This document shows, one piece after another, positions 5,863-12,573 of a stretch of DNA of 15,367 nt. This DNA is from Deltaproteobacteria bacterium (GTDB taxonomy: Bacteria; Desulfobacterota_B; Binatia; Bin18), in assembly GCA_012271025.1 (NCBI GenBank), contig JAAXHF010000466.1, positions 1 through 15,367 of the forward strand. The letters are read 5' to 3'. Each line of letters starts with the position of its first letter. Position 1 is the stretch's first letter. The position numbers and the translations under genes are program-made. The notes below the pieces were generated by a model. It was not told where the DNA came from, searched no databases, and was given only the letters and a program-made list of their open reading frames with translations.

Positions 5863-6438
5863 CTATTGCTCCGGTTGGCTGGGAACCGTGATGGCGGGTG
5901 GCATCTCTATGCGGTTGCCGCCCTCTTCGACGGTGAGGACGGTGATATCGAAGGTCAGCTCCTGGCCGGCCAGAGGGTGGTTCGTATCAATCGTGGCGTT
6001 GGTGTCGTCAAGAGCGGTGATCTTGGCAAACCGTATCCGCCCGTCCGGCCCCACGCCCTGGAGTTGGGCGCCGACCTTACGCGCCTGCTCGGGGATTCTG
6101 TCCAACGGCACCTGCTGGGTGAGGCTGGGATCAACCTCACCGTAGCCGTCCTGGGGAGACACCGCGATTTTTTTTGTGTCGCCGGCCTTGAGGCCGAGCA
6201 GTCCCTGCTCAAGTCCGCTGACCAACTCGCCTCTGCCGTGGATATAGACCAGCGGCTCCTGCCCGACGTTGGTGCCGGCCTCGGTGCCGTCGCCCAGGGT
6301 TAAGGTGTATTCCAGTGAGACCTGTCTGCCGTCGGCAATCGTCATTGCGCCGGCGGCCTGATCCTCAGCCCATGCGCTCCAGCCCGCTATGAGGAGCGCC
6401 ATGACAAGCGCACTCGTGCTCCAGATTGGACGTGTCAT
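5863..6438 (-). CDS. Exported SlyD-like FKBP-type prolyl cis-trans isomerase
   Basis: 191 aa. A signal peptide (MTRPIWS, then ALVMALLIAGWSAWA, likely cleavage after residue 24) precedes a SlyD-type FKBP. SLEYTLTLGDGTEAGT (41-56) and PLVYIHGRGELVSGLEQGL (62-80) form the core, followed by GDTKKIAVSPQDGYGEVDPSL (86-106). A flap-insertion domain follows at about 110-150 (VPLDRIP...VGPDGRIRFAKI). NHPLAGQELTFDITVLTV (153-170) returns to the core. It should catalyse prolyl isomerisation and act as a chaperone in the periplasm. E. coli SlyD is cytoplasmic with a His-rich metal tail; this one has neither that location nor that tail. The start at 6438 has AAAGGAA 7-8 nt upstream; a 29-codon upstream extension is excluded because it would translate through a perfect inverted repeat and bury the signal peptide. 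Confidence 0.9.
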   Translation of the reverse strand: MTRPIWSTSALVMALLIAGWSAWAEDQAAGAMTIADGRQVSLEYTLTLGDGTEAGTNVGQEPLVYIHGRGELVSGLEQGLLGLKAGDTKKIAVSPQDGYGEVDPSLTQQVPLDRIPEQARKVGAQLQGVGPDGRIRFAKITALDDTNATIDTNHPLAGQELTFDITVLTVEEGGNRIEMPPAITVPSQPEQ

Positions 6439-6471
6439 TGTGTGTTTCCTTTCAAAAAAGGGTATGAGAAT

Positions 6472-6516
6472 GTGATGCATCCTCTCTTGCTGCTCAGACA
6501 GGCGAGGATGCATCAC
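6472..6516 (-). promoter_or_regulatory. Perfect 13-bp inverted repeat in the FKBP leader
   Basis: GTGATGCATCCTC (6472-6484) and its exact complement GAGGATGCATCAC (6504-6516) flank a 19-base loop. The element lies between the SDR stop (6565) and the FKBP start (6438), both on the minus strand. The T-run on that strand comes 12 bases after the stem rather than directly after it, so it is not a textbook intrinsic terminator. It may be a leader hairpin controlling FKBP expression, a processing site or a dimeric regulator site; each arm contains the palindrome GATGCATC. Confidence 0.6.
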
Positions 6517-6564
6517 CCCGTCCACCCTGGGGCAGAACGTCGGCGCTGGGAAGCGTCGTGCGCG

Positions 6565-7467
6565 CTACAGCATACGCGGCGGATTCAGATGAGAGCCGAG
6601 GGTGCCCTTGAACACCTTGAACAGGTGGTCGAGGTCCCACGGACCCGGGCTGTAAATCGTCTTTTCCGGCTCAAGATGGGTATAGACGGAGATCCGGTAA
6701 CCGCTGGCGCCAAACGCCTGGCCCGTCACCTCCTGGGCGTCGTCGCTGGCCAGGAAGACCACAATCGGGGCGACATTGGCCGGGTCCATGGGGCTGGCCT
6801 GCTCCTGGGCCGTCTCACTGCTCTCGGTCAAGCCCATCTGCTGGGCGAAATTGGCCGGGATGGTGTCGGTCATGCGGGTCGCCGCGCCGGGCAGGATGGC
6901 GTTACAGGTCACGCCGTATTTCTTGAGGGCGTTGGCGCAGCTGTAGGTCAGACCCAGAATGCCCGCCTTGGCGGCCGCATAGTTGGGTTGGCCGGGCGCG
7001 CCGAGGGCCGAGCCGGACGAAAAATTGATGATGCGGCCGCCCTTTTGCTGGCGCATCAGAGCCGAAGCCGGACGAATGGTGCAAAAGTGGCCCTTCAGAT
7101 GAACCGCGACCACCGCGTCCCACTCTTCTTCGCTCATATTGAAGATCATGCGGTCGCGCAGAATCCCGGCGCAGTTGACCAGAATGTCCAGCGAGCCGAA
7201 GCTATCGACCGCAGTCTGAATCAGCGCTTCGCCGCCCTCGACGGTGGCGATATTGTTGGTGTTGGCCACGGCTTGGCCGCCGGCCGCAGTAATCTCGTCC
7301 ACCACCTGCTGAGCCGGACCGGTGTCCTGCCCTTCGCCGTCCACGCTGGCACCGAGGTCATTGACCACGACCTTGGCCCCCTCTTGGGCCATGAGGGTGA
7401 CAATCCCGCGTCCGATGCCGCGGCCCGAGCCGGTCACGACTGCAACTTTTCCGTCAAGTTTGCCCAT
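6565..7467 (-). CDS. Short-chain dehydrogenase/reductase (300 aa)
   Basis: Classical NAD(P)-dependent oxidoreductase with a Rossmann fold. The cofactor motif TGSGRGIG lies at 12-19, with D37 after the second strand favouring NAD(H). NCAG is at 98-101, and the catalytic set is Ser150, Tyr163 and Lys167 (YAAAK). The insertion ASVDGEGQDTGPAQQVVDEI after strand 2 is typical of SDRs related to the hydroxyacyl-CoA dehydrogenase part of multifunctional beta-oxidation enzymes, so a 3-hydroxyacyl-CoA or hydroxysteroid-like substrate is plausible. At about 300 aa it is longer than the usual 250 because of a C-terminal extension. Start: the ATG at 7467 is 7 nt from AAGGAGG (7475-7481); the ATG at 7473 is too close to it. 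It follows the ACAD remnant and glutamine synthetase on the same strand, probably as part of one transcript. Confidence 0.9.
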   Translation of the reverse strand: MGKLDGKVAVVTGSGRGIGRGIVTLMAQEGAKVVVNDLGASVDGEGQDTGPAQQVVDEITAAGGQAVANTNNIATVEGGEALIQTAVDSFGSLDILVNCAGILRDRMIFNMSEEEWDAVVAVHLKGHFCTIRPASALMRQQKGGRIINFSSGSALGAPGQPNYAAAKAGILGLTYSCANALKKYGVTCNAILPGAATRMTDTIPANFAQQMGLTESSETAQEQASPMDPANVAPIVVFLASDDAQEVTGQAFGASGYRISVYTHLEPEKTIYSPGPWDLDHLFKVFKGTLGSHLNPPRML

Positions 7468-7614
7468 TATCATGCCTCCTTTTTCCTGACTGTGTGGGGA
7501 CACCTTGCCCCTATCAGCTTATGACAGTTCGAGCACTCTCTCGCCCAATATATTCTTCTGTATTTCCGGGGGTTCCCGATCTATCCTCAATAAACGAGAC
7601 CGCAGGGCGGCCTT
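7429..7614 (-). repeat. Flanking direct repeat, copy B (ACAD end, spacer, SDR start)
   Basis: This copy contains, in transcription order, a 31-codon ACAD C-terminus, a 51-base spacer with Shine-Dalgarno, and the first 13 SDR codons. It is a diverged direct repeat of 9764-9963; a 22-base core (7547-7568 against 9896-9917) is identical. The two copies bracket the glutamine synthetase gene. Confidence 0.75.
7519..7614 (-). pseudogene. Acyl-CoA dehydrogenase C-terminal remnant
   Basis: Thirty-one codons, from KAAL (7614) to the stop at 7519-7521, read KAALRSRLL...EIQKNILGERVLELS. This aligns without gaps to the end of the intact ACAD at 9859-9963 (KAALAYRLL...EIQKNILGDRVL). The conserved GGTSE before the EIQ motif has become REPPE, so this copy has drifted. 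Nothing ACAD-like precedes it: 37 bases further upstream lies the glutamine synthetase stop codon. It is therefore the stump of a second ACAD gene that once stood immediately before the intact SDR, matching the ACAD-spacer-SDR arrangement seen at the other end of the glutamine synthetase. Confidence 0.75.
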
Positions 7615-7651
7615 AACGAGCACGACGGCCGGCCCACGCATTCTCCCCGTG

Positions 7652-9802
7652 TCATTGATGCCCGTGCAGCATCTCGGAATAGGTCGGCAGTGGCCAGAGG
7701 CGGCCATCCACTAGCGCCTCCAGCCGGTCCGCCACGGTCCTCGCGGACTGCATCAGCGGTTTTACGGTTTCGTGGGCGTAAGACGCCGATTGCGCGGGAT
7801 CATCGTCGGGGAATTCGTCGAACGCCACGGCGAGTTTGTCGGTTTCAGTCAGCAATTGCTGAACGAGATTCGCCTTTTCGTCGAATAGCTTGGACGAGTA
7901 GCCAGATTCGGTGCCCACACGGGCATCCTCAACGGCGACGGGAATGATCAGGGTCCGCAGGATATTGAGAAGCGTCCGTGCCTCGATCCAAAGCTCCGTC
8001 GTGTACGCCTCTTGAAGGATGTGTTGACGCGCTGCGATTTCGCGTTCGTTGAAGATACCCAAGTCACTGAAGAGCTTGATGTTCTTGGCCGATGTCAGTG
8101 CCTGGTATGCCTCGGGGCTGCTCTTCAGGTGGATCAGGGTGGATTTTTCGGCGTGCGCGTATAACTCCTCGGAGTAGCCGTTTCCGCTGAAAAGGGCGCC
8201 CTGATTCTGTTTGATGGTTTCACGGATGACTTGGTCGGCCTCCTTGCCGGCTTCGATCTCATCGCACATATGCTTGAGGCTGTCCGCCAGCGCCGCGTTG
8301 ACCATGGTGAGCGGGAAGGCGATATGCTGGTTTCCGCCCACCGCCCGAAACTCGAACCGATTGCCGCACCAGGGAAAGGGCGCGGTACGGTTGCGGTCTT
8401 CCAGGCTGGCCCGGATGTCGGCCACTGGCGCCGATATCTCAATCTGCTTGTGCTGCGTTTCGTATGCAGTGAATTTGCCGCCCTCGGCGACCTGCTTCAC
8501 ATGCGCTTCCAGGCGCTCGCCGAGGTGGAGCGTGATGATCGCCGGCGGTGCCTCCTGCGCCCCCAGTCGGTGATCGTTGCTGGCGGTCGACACCCCGCAC
8601 CGCAGCAAGTCGCCGTGCTTGTTCACCCCGCGCAGCAGGGCTGCGACAAACGCGATGAAGCGCCGGTTGTCGTTTTCGGTGTCCCCCGGCACGAACAGGT
8701 TGACCCCAGTGTCGGTGTTCAGGCCCCAGTTGTTGTGCTTGCCGCTGCCGTTGATGCCGGCAAACGGCTTTTCGTGGAACAGGATGGCGAAACCGTGGTC
8801 GAACGCCAGGTCGCGGAGCACGTCCATTGCCAGTATATTGGTGTCCGCAGCGAGGTTGGCCAGATTGAAGATCGGCGAGATCTCATGTTGCGCCGGCGCG
8901 ACTTCGTTGTGAGTGCAGTGGATCGAAATCCCGAGTTCCCACATCTTCTCGCGCGCCTCGGCCATGTAGCGGTTCACCCGCGGCGACAGTCTGGCGAAAT
9001 AGTTGGTCGATAGCTCCTGACCGCGCAGCGGCCTGGCTCCTAGCAGAGTGCGTCCTGTGGCCACGAGGTCCGGCCGGGCTAAGTATTTTTCCCGGTCGAT
9101 CAGGAAGAACTCTTGCTCCCAACCAACATTGCACACGACCTGCTTGGTGTCGGTGTCGCCGAGATGATGCAACAGCCGCAGGCTCTGCTCGTCGACCGCA
9201 AGGTCGGCGCGCAACAGCGGGGTTTTCTGGTCGAGCGCCTCGCCGGTCCAGGAAACGAAGGCGGACGGAATATACAGCGTCTCCCGATAGACGAAGGGCG
9301 GAGAGCCGGTGTCCCAGCCGATGTAGGCCGCCGCTTTATGTGTTTCGCGCAATTCCCCGTTCGGAAACGACGACCCGTCAGTCTCGGTCTGAAACAACTC
9401 GGAGCCGGTCAGGTTAATGATTAACCGATCGGTCGCGAAATCCACCGCCACAAACGTCTCAAGCTTCTCCCCGTGCGTCGGTCCTCGCAGCGGCGAGAAC
9501 CAGTGCGAATACCCGATGCACCCCTTCGACTGGGCCCACTCCCGGATGGACTTCGCCAGCGCGTCCGCGTCCGCCTTGTCCATCGGCAGTCCAGTCGCCC
9601 GACAGCGCGCAAACGCGTAATAGATGTCTGGATCGACCAGCTTCTTCAAGATTGCATCATCCAGCACATTGCTGTTCATGTTCGCCAACGCCGGTGGCAG
9701 GGCGGCGGTCTGTACAGGTGCGTCGTATGTGGTGTGCATCAGGGCCGCGGATTTTTCTTCCCCACCAGCGACAACGGCAACTGTTCCGTTAAGTTTCCCC
9801 AT
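7652..9802 (-). CDS. glnN: Type III glutamine synthetase with an SDR-derived N-terminus
   Basis: 716-aa GSIII, which makes glutamine from glutamate, ammonia and ATP in the cytoplasm. Family blocks are in order: YSHWFSPLRG (98-107), SSFPNGELRETH (144-155), GEALDQKTPLLRA (187-199), WEQEFFLID (228-236), HNEVAPAQHE (298-307), HEKPFAGINGSGKHNNW (343-359), NDHRLGAQEAPPAI (409-422) and WCGNRFEFRA (478-487). The end LWPLPTYSEML is normal for GSIII, so the enzyme looks complete. Residues 1-13 (MGKLNGTVAVVAG) are not GSIII: they match the start of the neighbouring SDR (MGKLDGKVAVVTG), including its AAGGAGG site 7 nt upstream (9810-9816). The native start is probably Met22 (base 9739) or Met42, neither with a good ribosome site. 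GSIII usually stands alone; here it interrupts an acyl-CoA operon, which suggests acquisition or relocation. Confidence 0.92.
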   Translation of the reverse strand: MGKLNGTVAVVAGGEEKSAALMHTTYDAPVQTAALPPALANMNSNVLDDAILKKLVDPDIYYAFARCRATGLPMDKADADALAKSIREWAQSKGCIGYSHWFSPLRGPTHGEKLETFVAVDFATDRLIINLTGSELFQTETDGSSFPNGELRETHKAAAYIGWDTGSPPFVYRETLYIPSAFVSWTGEALDQKTPLLRADLAVDEQSLRLLHHLGDTDTKQVVCNVGWEQEFFLIDREKYLARPDLVATGRTLLGARPLRGQELSTNYFARLSPRVNRYMAEAREKMWELGISIHCTHNEVAPAQHEISPIFNLANLAADTNILAMDVLRDLAFDHGFAILFHEKPFAGINGSGKHNNWGLNTDTGVNLFVPGDTENDNRRFIAFVAALLRGVNKHGDLLRCGVSTASNDHRLGAQEAPPAIITLHLGERLEAHVKQVAEGGKFTAYETQHKQIEISAPVADIRASLEDRNRTAPFPWCGNRFEFRAVGGNQHIAFPLTMVNAALADSLKHMCDEIEAGKEADQVIRETIKQNQGALFSGNGYSEELYAHAEKSTLIHLKSSPEAYQALTSAKNIKLFSDLGIFNEREIAARQHILQEAYTTELWIEARTLLNILRTLIIPVAVEDARVGTESGYSSKLFDEKANLVQQLLTETDKLAVAFDEFPDDDPAQSASYAHETVKPLMQSARTVADRLEALVDGRLWPLPTYSEMLHGHQ

Positions 9803-9963
9803 TGTGATCCCTCCTTGGGTCCTGTGTGGAGATACGCTTCCCGTGCCTGTCCAGCCCCTTATGATCCCTTTGGCAGTCCGAGGACTCTGTCGCCTAATAT
9901 ATTCTTCTGTATTTCCGAAGTCCCCCCGGCTATGGTCAGCAAGCGGTAGGCCAGGGCGGCCTT
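9764..9963 (-). repeat. Flanking direct repeat, copy A (ACAD end, spacer, SDR start)
   Basis: In transcription order: the last 34 codons plus stop of the intact ACAD, a 56-base spacer, and 13 SDR-type codons that now begin the glutamine synthetase. It is colinear with 7429-7614. The copies differ at many positions, including several small indels in the spacer, so this is an old duplication or a pair of paralogous junctions rather than a fresh target-site duplication. Confidence 0.75.
9810..9816 (-). promoter_or_regulatory. Ribosome-binding site captured by glutamine synthetase
   Basis: AAGGAGG, 7 nt before the ATG at 9802. The same layout (AAGGAGG, 7-nt spacer, MGKL start) precedes the intact SDR at 7467. 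It sets the translation start of the fused glutamine synthetase. Confidence 0.75.
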
Positions 9964-11046
9964 GGGCCAGCGCCCGCTTCTGAGCGCGTGGTCCGAGCCC
10001 TGAACGAGTTGGGCGTAGGGACCGAGCAGTTCGGTGGCAAACATGGACAGCCGCATGTTCAACTCCGAGCCGGCCAGTTTGTTGACCGAGCCTTCGGGGC
10101 CGGGCGGATTGCCCTGTACGCGCTTGCTGAGGCTGCGGAACATATTGTAGGTGATGGCCTTGCACTCAATCGAGAACTGGGCCAGCTGCTGGCGCACCGC
10201 AGGGTCCTGGCTGGCCGGTCTGCCGTTCAGGTCGAGTTCCTTGGCCAGGTCGATGAGTTCGGCCAGATGGCGGTGGACGGGCAGCTCGTTGCCGATCCCG
10301 GCCCGCTCGTGCATCAGGGTGGTGACCAGCACCTTCCAGCCTTCGTCCTTGGGACCGATCAGATTTGTGCGGGGCACGCGCACATCCTCAAAAAAGACCT
10401 CGTTGAACTCGGCGTCGCCGGTCATCTGCACCAGCGGCCGCAGGCTGAGGCCGGGCGTCTTCATATCGACCATCAGACAGCTGATGCCCTTGTGCTTGGG
10501 GGCGTCCGGATTGGTGCGCACAAACAGCTGGATATAGTCGGCGCGGTGGGCAAAGCTGGTCCAGACTTTCTGGCCGTTAACCACAAAATAGTCGCCCTGT
10601 TCAACAGCCCGGGTCTGCATTGAGGCCAGGTCGGAGCCGGCGCCCGGTTCCGACAGCCCCTCGCACCAGATTTCGTCCCCGGACAGAATCTTGGGCAGAT
10701 GTGCCTTTTTTTGCTCGTCCGTGCCCCAGTGGATCAGGGTCGGGCCAGCCATCATCAGGCCCAGGGTGTTGGCGAAACGCGGCGCGTGAGCCTTGGCCAT
10801 TTCCTGGTTGTAGATGAACATCTGCATCAGACTCGCCCCGCGACCGCCGTACTCCTTGGGCCAGTGGATGCCGACCCAGCCGTCCTTGGAGGCGGTCTTT
10901 TGCCAGGCGCGTTGATACTCAAAGCGGGTGTCGACGTCGATATCGTCAAAGTGCTGCGGGTCGTAGCCCTCGGGTAAATTGGCCTGCAGCCAGGTCTGGA
11001 CTTCCTGACGAAAGGCTTCCTCTTCGGGGGTGAAATTGAAATCCAT
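9859..11046 (-). CDS. Acyl-CoA dehydrogenase family protein (395 aa)
   Basis: FAD-dependent acyl-CoA dehydrogenase, predicted to introduce an alpha-beta double bond into an acyl-CoA thioester. The N-terminal helical domain contains HWPKEYGGRG (61-70). The middle beta domain has the flavin/substrate signature WCEGLSEPGAGSDLA (127-141) and VVNGQKVWTSFAHRAD (155-170). The C-terminal helical domain ends with the second signature YRLLTIAGGTSEIQKNILGDRVLGLP (368-392). Length and domain order are normal. The start at 11046 has GGAGGAA 4 nt upstream; the longer frame to 11292 is a read-through over the divergent gene. The subfamily resembles the many FadE-like enzymes used on branched, terpenoid or steroid-type acyl-CoAs in environmental bacteria, but the substrate cannot be read. 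The downstream SDR stump and glutamine synthetase follow after 56 bases. Confidence 0.92.
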   Translation of the reverse strand: MDFNFTPEEEAFRQEVQTWLQANLPEGYDPQHFDDIDVDTRFEYQRAWQKTASKDGWVGIHWPKEYGGRGASLMQMFIYNQEMAKAHAPRFANTLGLMMAGPTLIHWGTDEQKKAHLPKILSGDEIWCEGLSEPGAGSDLASMQTRAVEQGDYFVVNGQKVWTSFAHRADYIQLFVRTNPDAPKHKGISCLMVDMKTPGLSLRPLVQMTGDAEFNEVFFEDVRVPRTNLIGPKDEGWKVLVTTLMHERAGIGNELPVHRHLAELIDLAKELDLNGRPASQDPAVRQQLAQFSIECKAITYNMFRSLSKRVQGNPPGPEGSVNKLAGSELNMRLSMFATELLGPYAQLVQGSDHALRSGRWPKAALAYRLLTIAGGTSEIQKNILGDRVLGLPKGS

Positions 11047-11179
11047 GCTGTTCCTCCGCGCCGGCCAGCTTAACCGCTTCGTCTGCCAGGGTAAAGGGTT
11101 GCGGGGGCGAACAGGGCTTGCGGTTTCGGCTGCCGAGCGCCATAAGGGCGTGTACAAGCAGGCACGACAGGAGAGCAGG

Positions 11180-12205
11180 ATGGCGATCCATGACAAGCGG
11201 TATTGGGGTATTCTGCCGCCACAAACGGCGGCCCGGATTCTTGACGCGGCCAAGGGTGCCGAAGAGCTGGGGCTGGACGGGCTGTGGGGCATTCAGCTGC
11301 CTGGCCCGCCGTTTTTGCCCCTGGCCACCGCAGCGGGCGGAACCCAGCGGCTGAAACTCGGCACCGGGGTGACGCTGGCCTTTACCCGGAGTCCGTTTGA
11401 GACGGCGCTGTCGGCCCTGGATCTTGATCTGATCAGCGGCGGCCGGACGGTCCTGGGCATCGGGCCCAGCGTGCGCCGCTTTAACGAAAACTGGCACGGC
11501 GTGGCCTACGACCCGCCCCTGGCGCGCCTGCGCGAGGTGATCACGCTCGTCCGCCTGGTCATCGAACAGGGCCATCTGGGCAGGCTCGGCAAATGGCAGG
11601 GCGCGTACTACACGGTCGATTTCAGCGACCTGAATATCCTGCGTCCGCCGGTCCGGCCCAGTATTCCGATCTATCTGTCGGCCCTGTTCACCGGCGCGGT
11701 GCGGCTGGCCGGAGAAATTGGCGACGGGCTGGCCGGCCACCCGATCTGGTCGGCGGATTGGATTCGAGACCGGGTCGAGCCGAATCTTGAGGCCGGGCTG
11801 GCCACGGCCAACAAAAACCGCGACGATTTCGATCTGAACATCTGGGCCTATGTGGCGATTCATCCTGACCGGCGTCAGGCGATTGCCGACGCGCGGGGCA
11901 CGGTCGCCTTTTATTCGTCCATCGCCCAGTATGAGAAGTATTTTGCCGCCCACGGCTTTGGCGAGGCCGCCCGTCGGGCTGCCGCGGCCGCTCAGGCCCA
12001 GGATCCCAAGGCCATGATTACGGCTATTCCGGACGCCATGGTCGAAACTTTTGCGGTGGTCGGCACGCCGGACGAGGTGCGGGCTCAGATCAATGCCCGC
12101 TGGGAAGTGGCGGATTCGCTGACCCTGATGGAGCCCTCGTTTTTTCTGAAGGCCGAGCAGATACGCGCCTATCAGCACGCCTTGGTCGAGACGCTGTACC
12201 GCTGA
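11180..12205 (+). CDS. Luciferase-like monooxygenase (LLM-class, possibly F420-dependent)
   Basis: 341-aa TIM-barrel protein of the bacterial-luciferase superfamily. Recognisable blocks: AAKGAEELGLDGLW (23-36), RLKLGTGVTLAFTRSPFETA (57-76), LDLISGGRTVLGIGPS (82-97), an RLREVITLVRLV helix (116-127), PSIPIYLSALFTGAVRLAGEIGDGLAGHP (160-188) and the C-terminal VVGTPDEVRAQI (293-304). The pattern fits LLM-class enzymes that use F420 or FMN to oxidise or reduce small organic substrates; which cofactor is used cannot be decided here. The ATG at 11180 has CAGGAG 6 nt upstream; the longer frame from 11030 would run into the ACAD start region. It is divergent from the ACAD gene, with 133 bases between starts, so the two may share a control region. 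Confidence 0.88.
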   Translation: MAIHDKRYWGILPPQTAARILDAAKGAEELGLDGLWGIQLPGPPFLPLATAAGGTQRLKLGTGVTLAFTRSPFETALSALDLDLISGGRTVLGIGPSVRRFNENWHGVAYDPPLARLREVITLVRLVIEQGHLGRLGKWQGAYYTVDFSDLNILRPPVRPSIPIYLSALFTGAVRLAGEIGDGLAGHPIWSADWIRDRVEPNLEAGLATANKNRDDFDLNIWAYVAIHPDRRQAIADARGTVAFYSSIAQYEKYFAAHGFGEAARRAAAAAQAQDPKAMITAIPDAMVETFAVVGTPDEVRAQINARWEVADSLTLMEPSFFLKAEQIRAYQHALVETLYR

Positions 12206-12228
12206 GTTCCGGGCCGATCCGGGTCCAC

Positions 12229-12468
12229 TTATTTGTCCTGATACAGTTTGTCCAGCTGGCTCAGCAGGTCGGCCTGGCTGCCGGGAGAAGCGTCCTCGGC
12301 TGCGGGGGAAGGCTGTGGCGGGGATGACTCGCCCACGTCGGCGCCGGCCTGGAGTTGGCCCAGCTGACTCTGTAGCTGGGCGATGAGCCGCTCTTTGTCG
12401 GCCAGCTCCTGACGCAGCTGTTGGACCAGGGCCTCAAGCTCGGCCGTGTTTGCCTGGCGGGCTGCCAT
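12229..12468 (-). CDS. Small coiled-coil protein (79 aa)
   Basis: Not a family I recognise. Residues 7-40 form a heptad-like helix (NTAELEALVQQLRQELADKERLIAQLQSQLGQLQ, shown here by its ends NTAELEALV and LQSQLGQLQ). A Pro/Ser-rich acidic linker (about 45-65) and a short C-terminal helix (QADLLSQLDKLYQDK) follow. No signal peptide or membrane span. I start at the only nearby ATG (12468); the frame stays open to a TTG at 12543, and the extra residues (SSLLDEVVSIVHLSGR) look helical, so the true start may be further upstream, nearly touching the kinase gene on the other strand. It ends 23 bases from the convergent LLM gene. Probably a self-associating or scaffold protein. Confidence 0.55.
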   Translation of the reverse strand: MAARQANTAELEALVQQLRQELADKERLIAQLQSQLGQLQAGADVGESSPPQPSPAAEDASPGSQADLLSQLDKLYQDK

Positions 12469-12573
12469 ACGCCCTGAAAGATGAACGATGCTGACCACCT
12501 CGTCAAGGAGAGAGCTGGGGCGTTTGCAAGGCGGCTTTGACAAGCTGCAGCCCGGTTGCTAGTCGGTACGGCT

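Noticed and set aside
7429..9963. Flanking repeats as a transposon target-site duplication
   Set aside because: They are about 190-200 bp, clearly diverged and contain gene ends, and there are no terminal inverted repeats or transposase; paralogous junctions explain them better.
11072..11125. AACCGC/GCGGTT inverted pair in the ACAD-LLM intergenic region
   Set aside because: Six-base arms separated by 42 bases are expected by chance in GC-rich DNA.
12206..12228. CCGG repeats between LLM and coiled-coil genes as a bidirectional terminator
   Set aside because: The repeats pair over only about four bases and no T-run follows on either strand.
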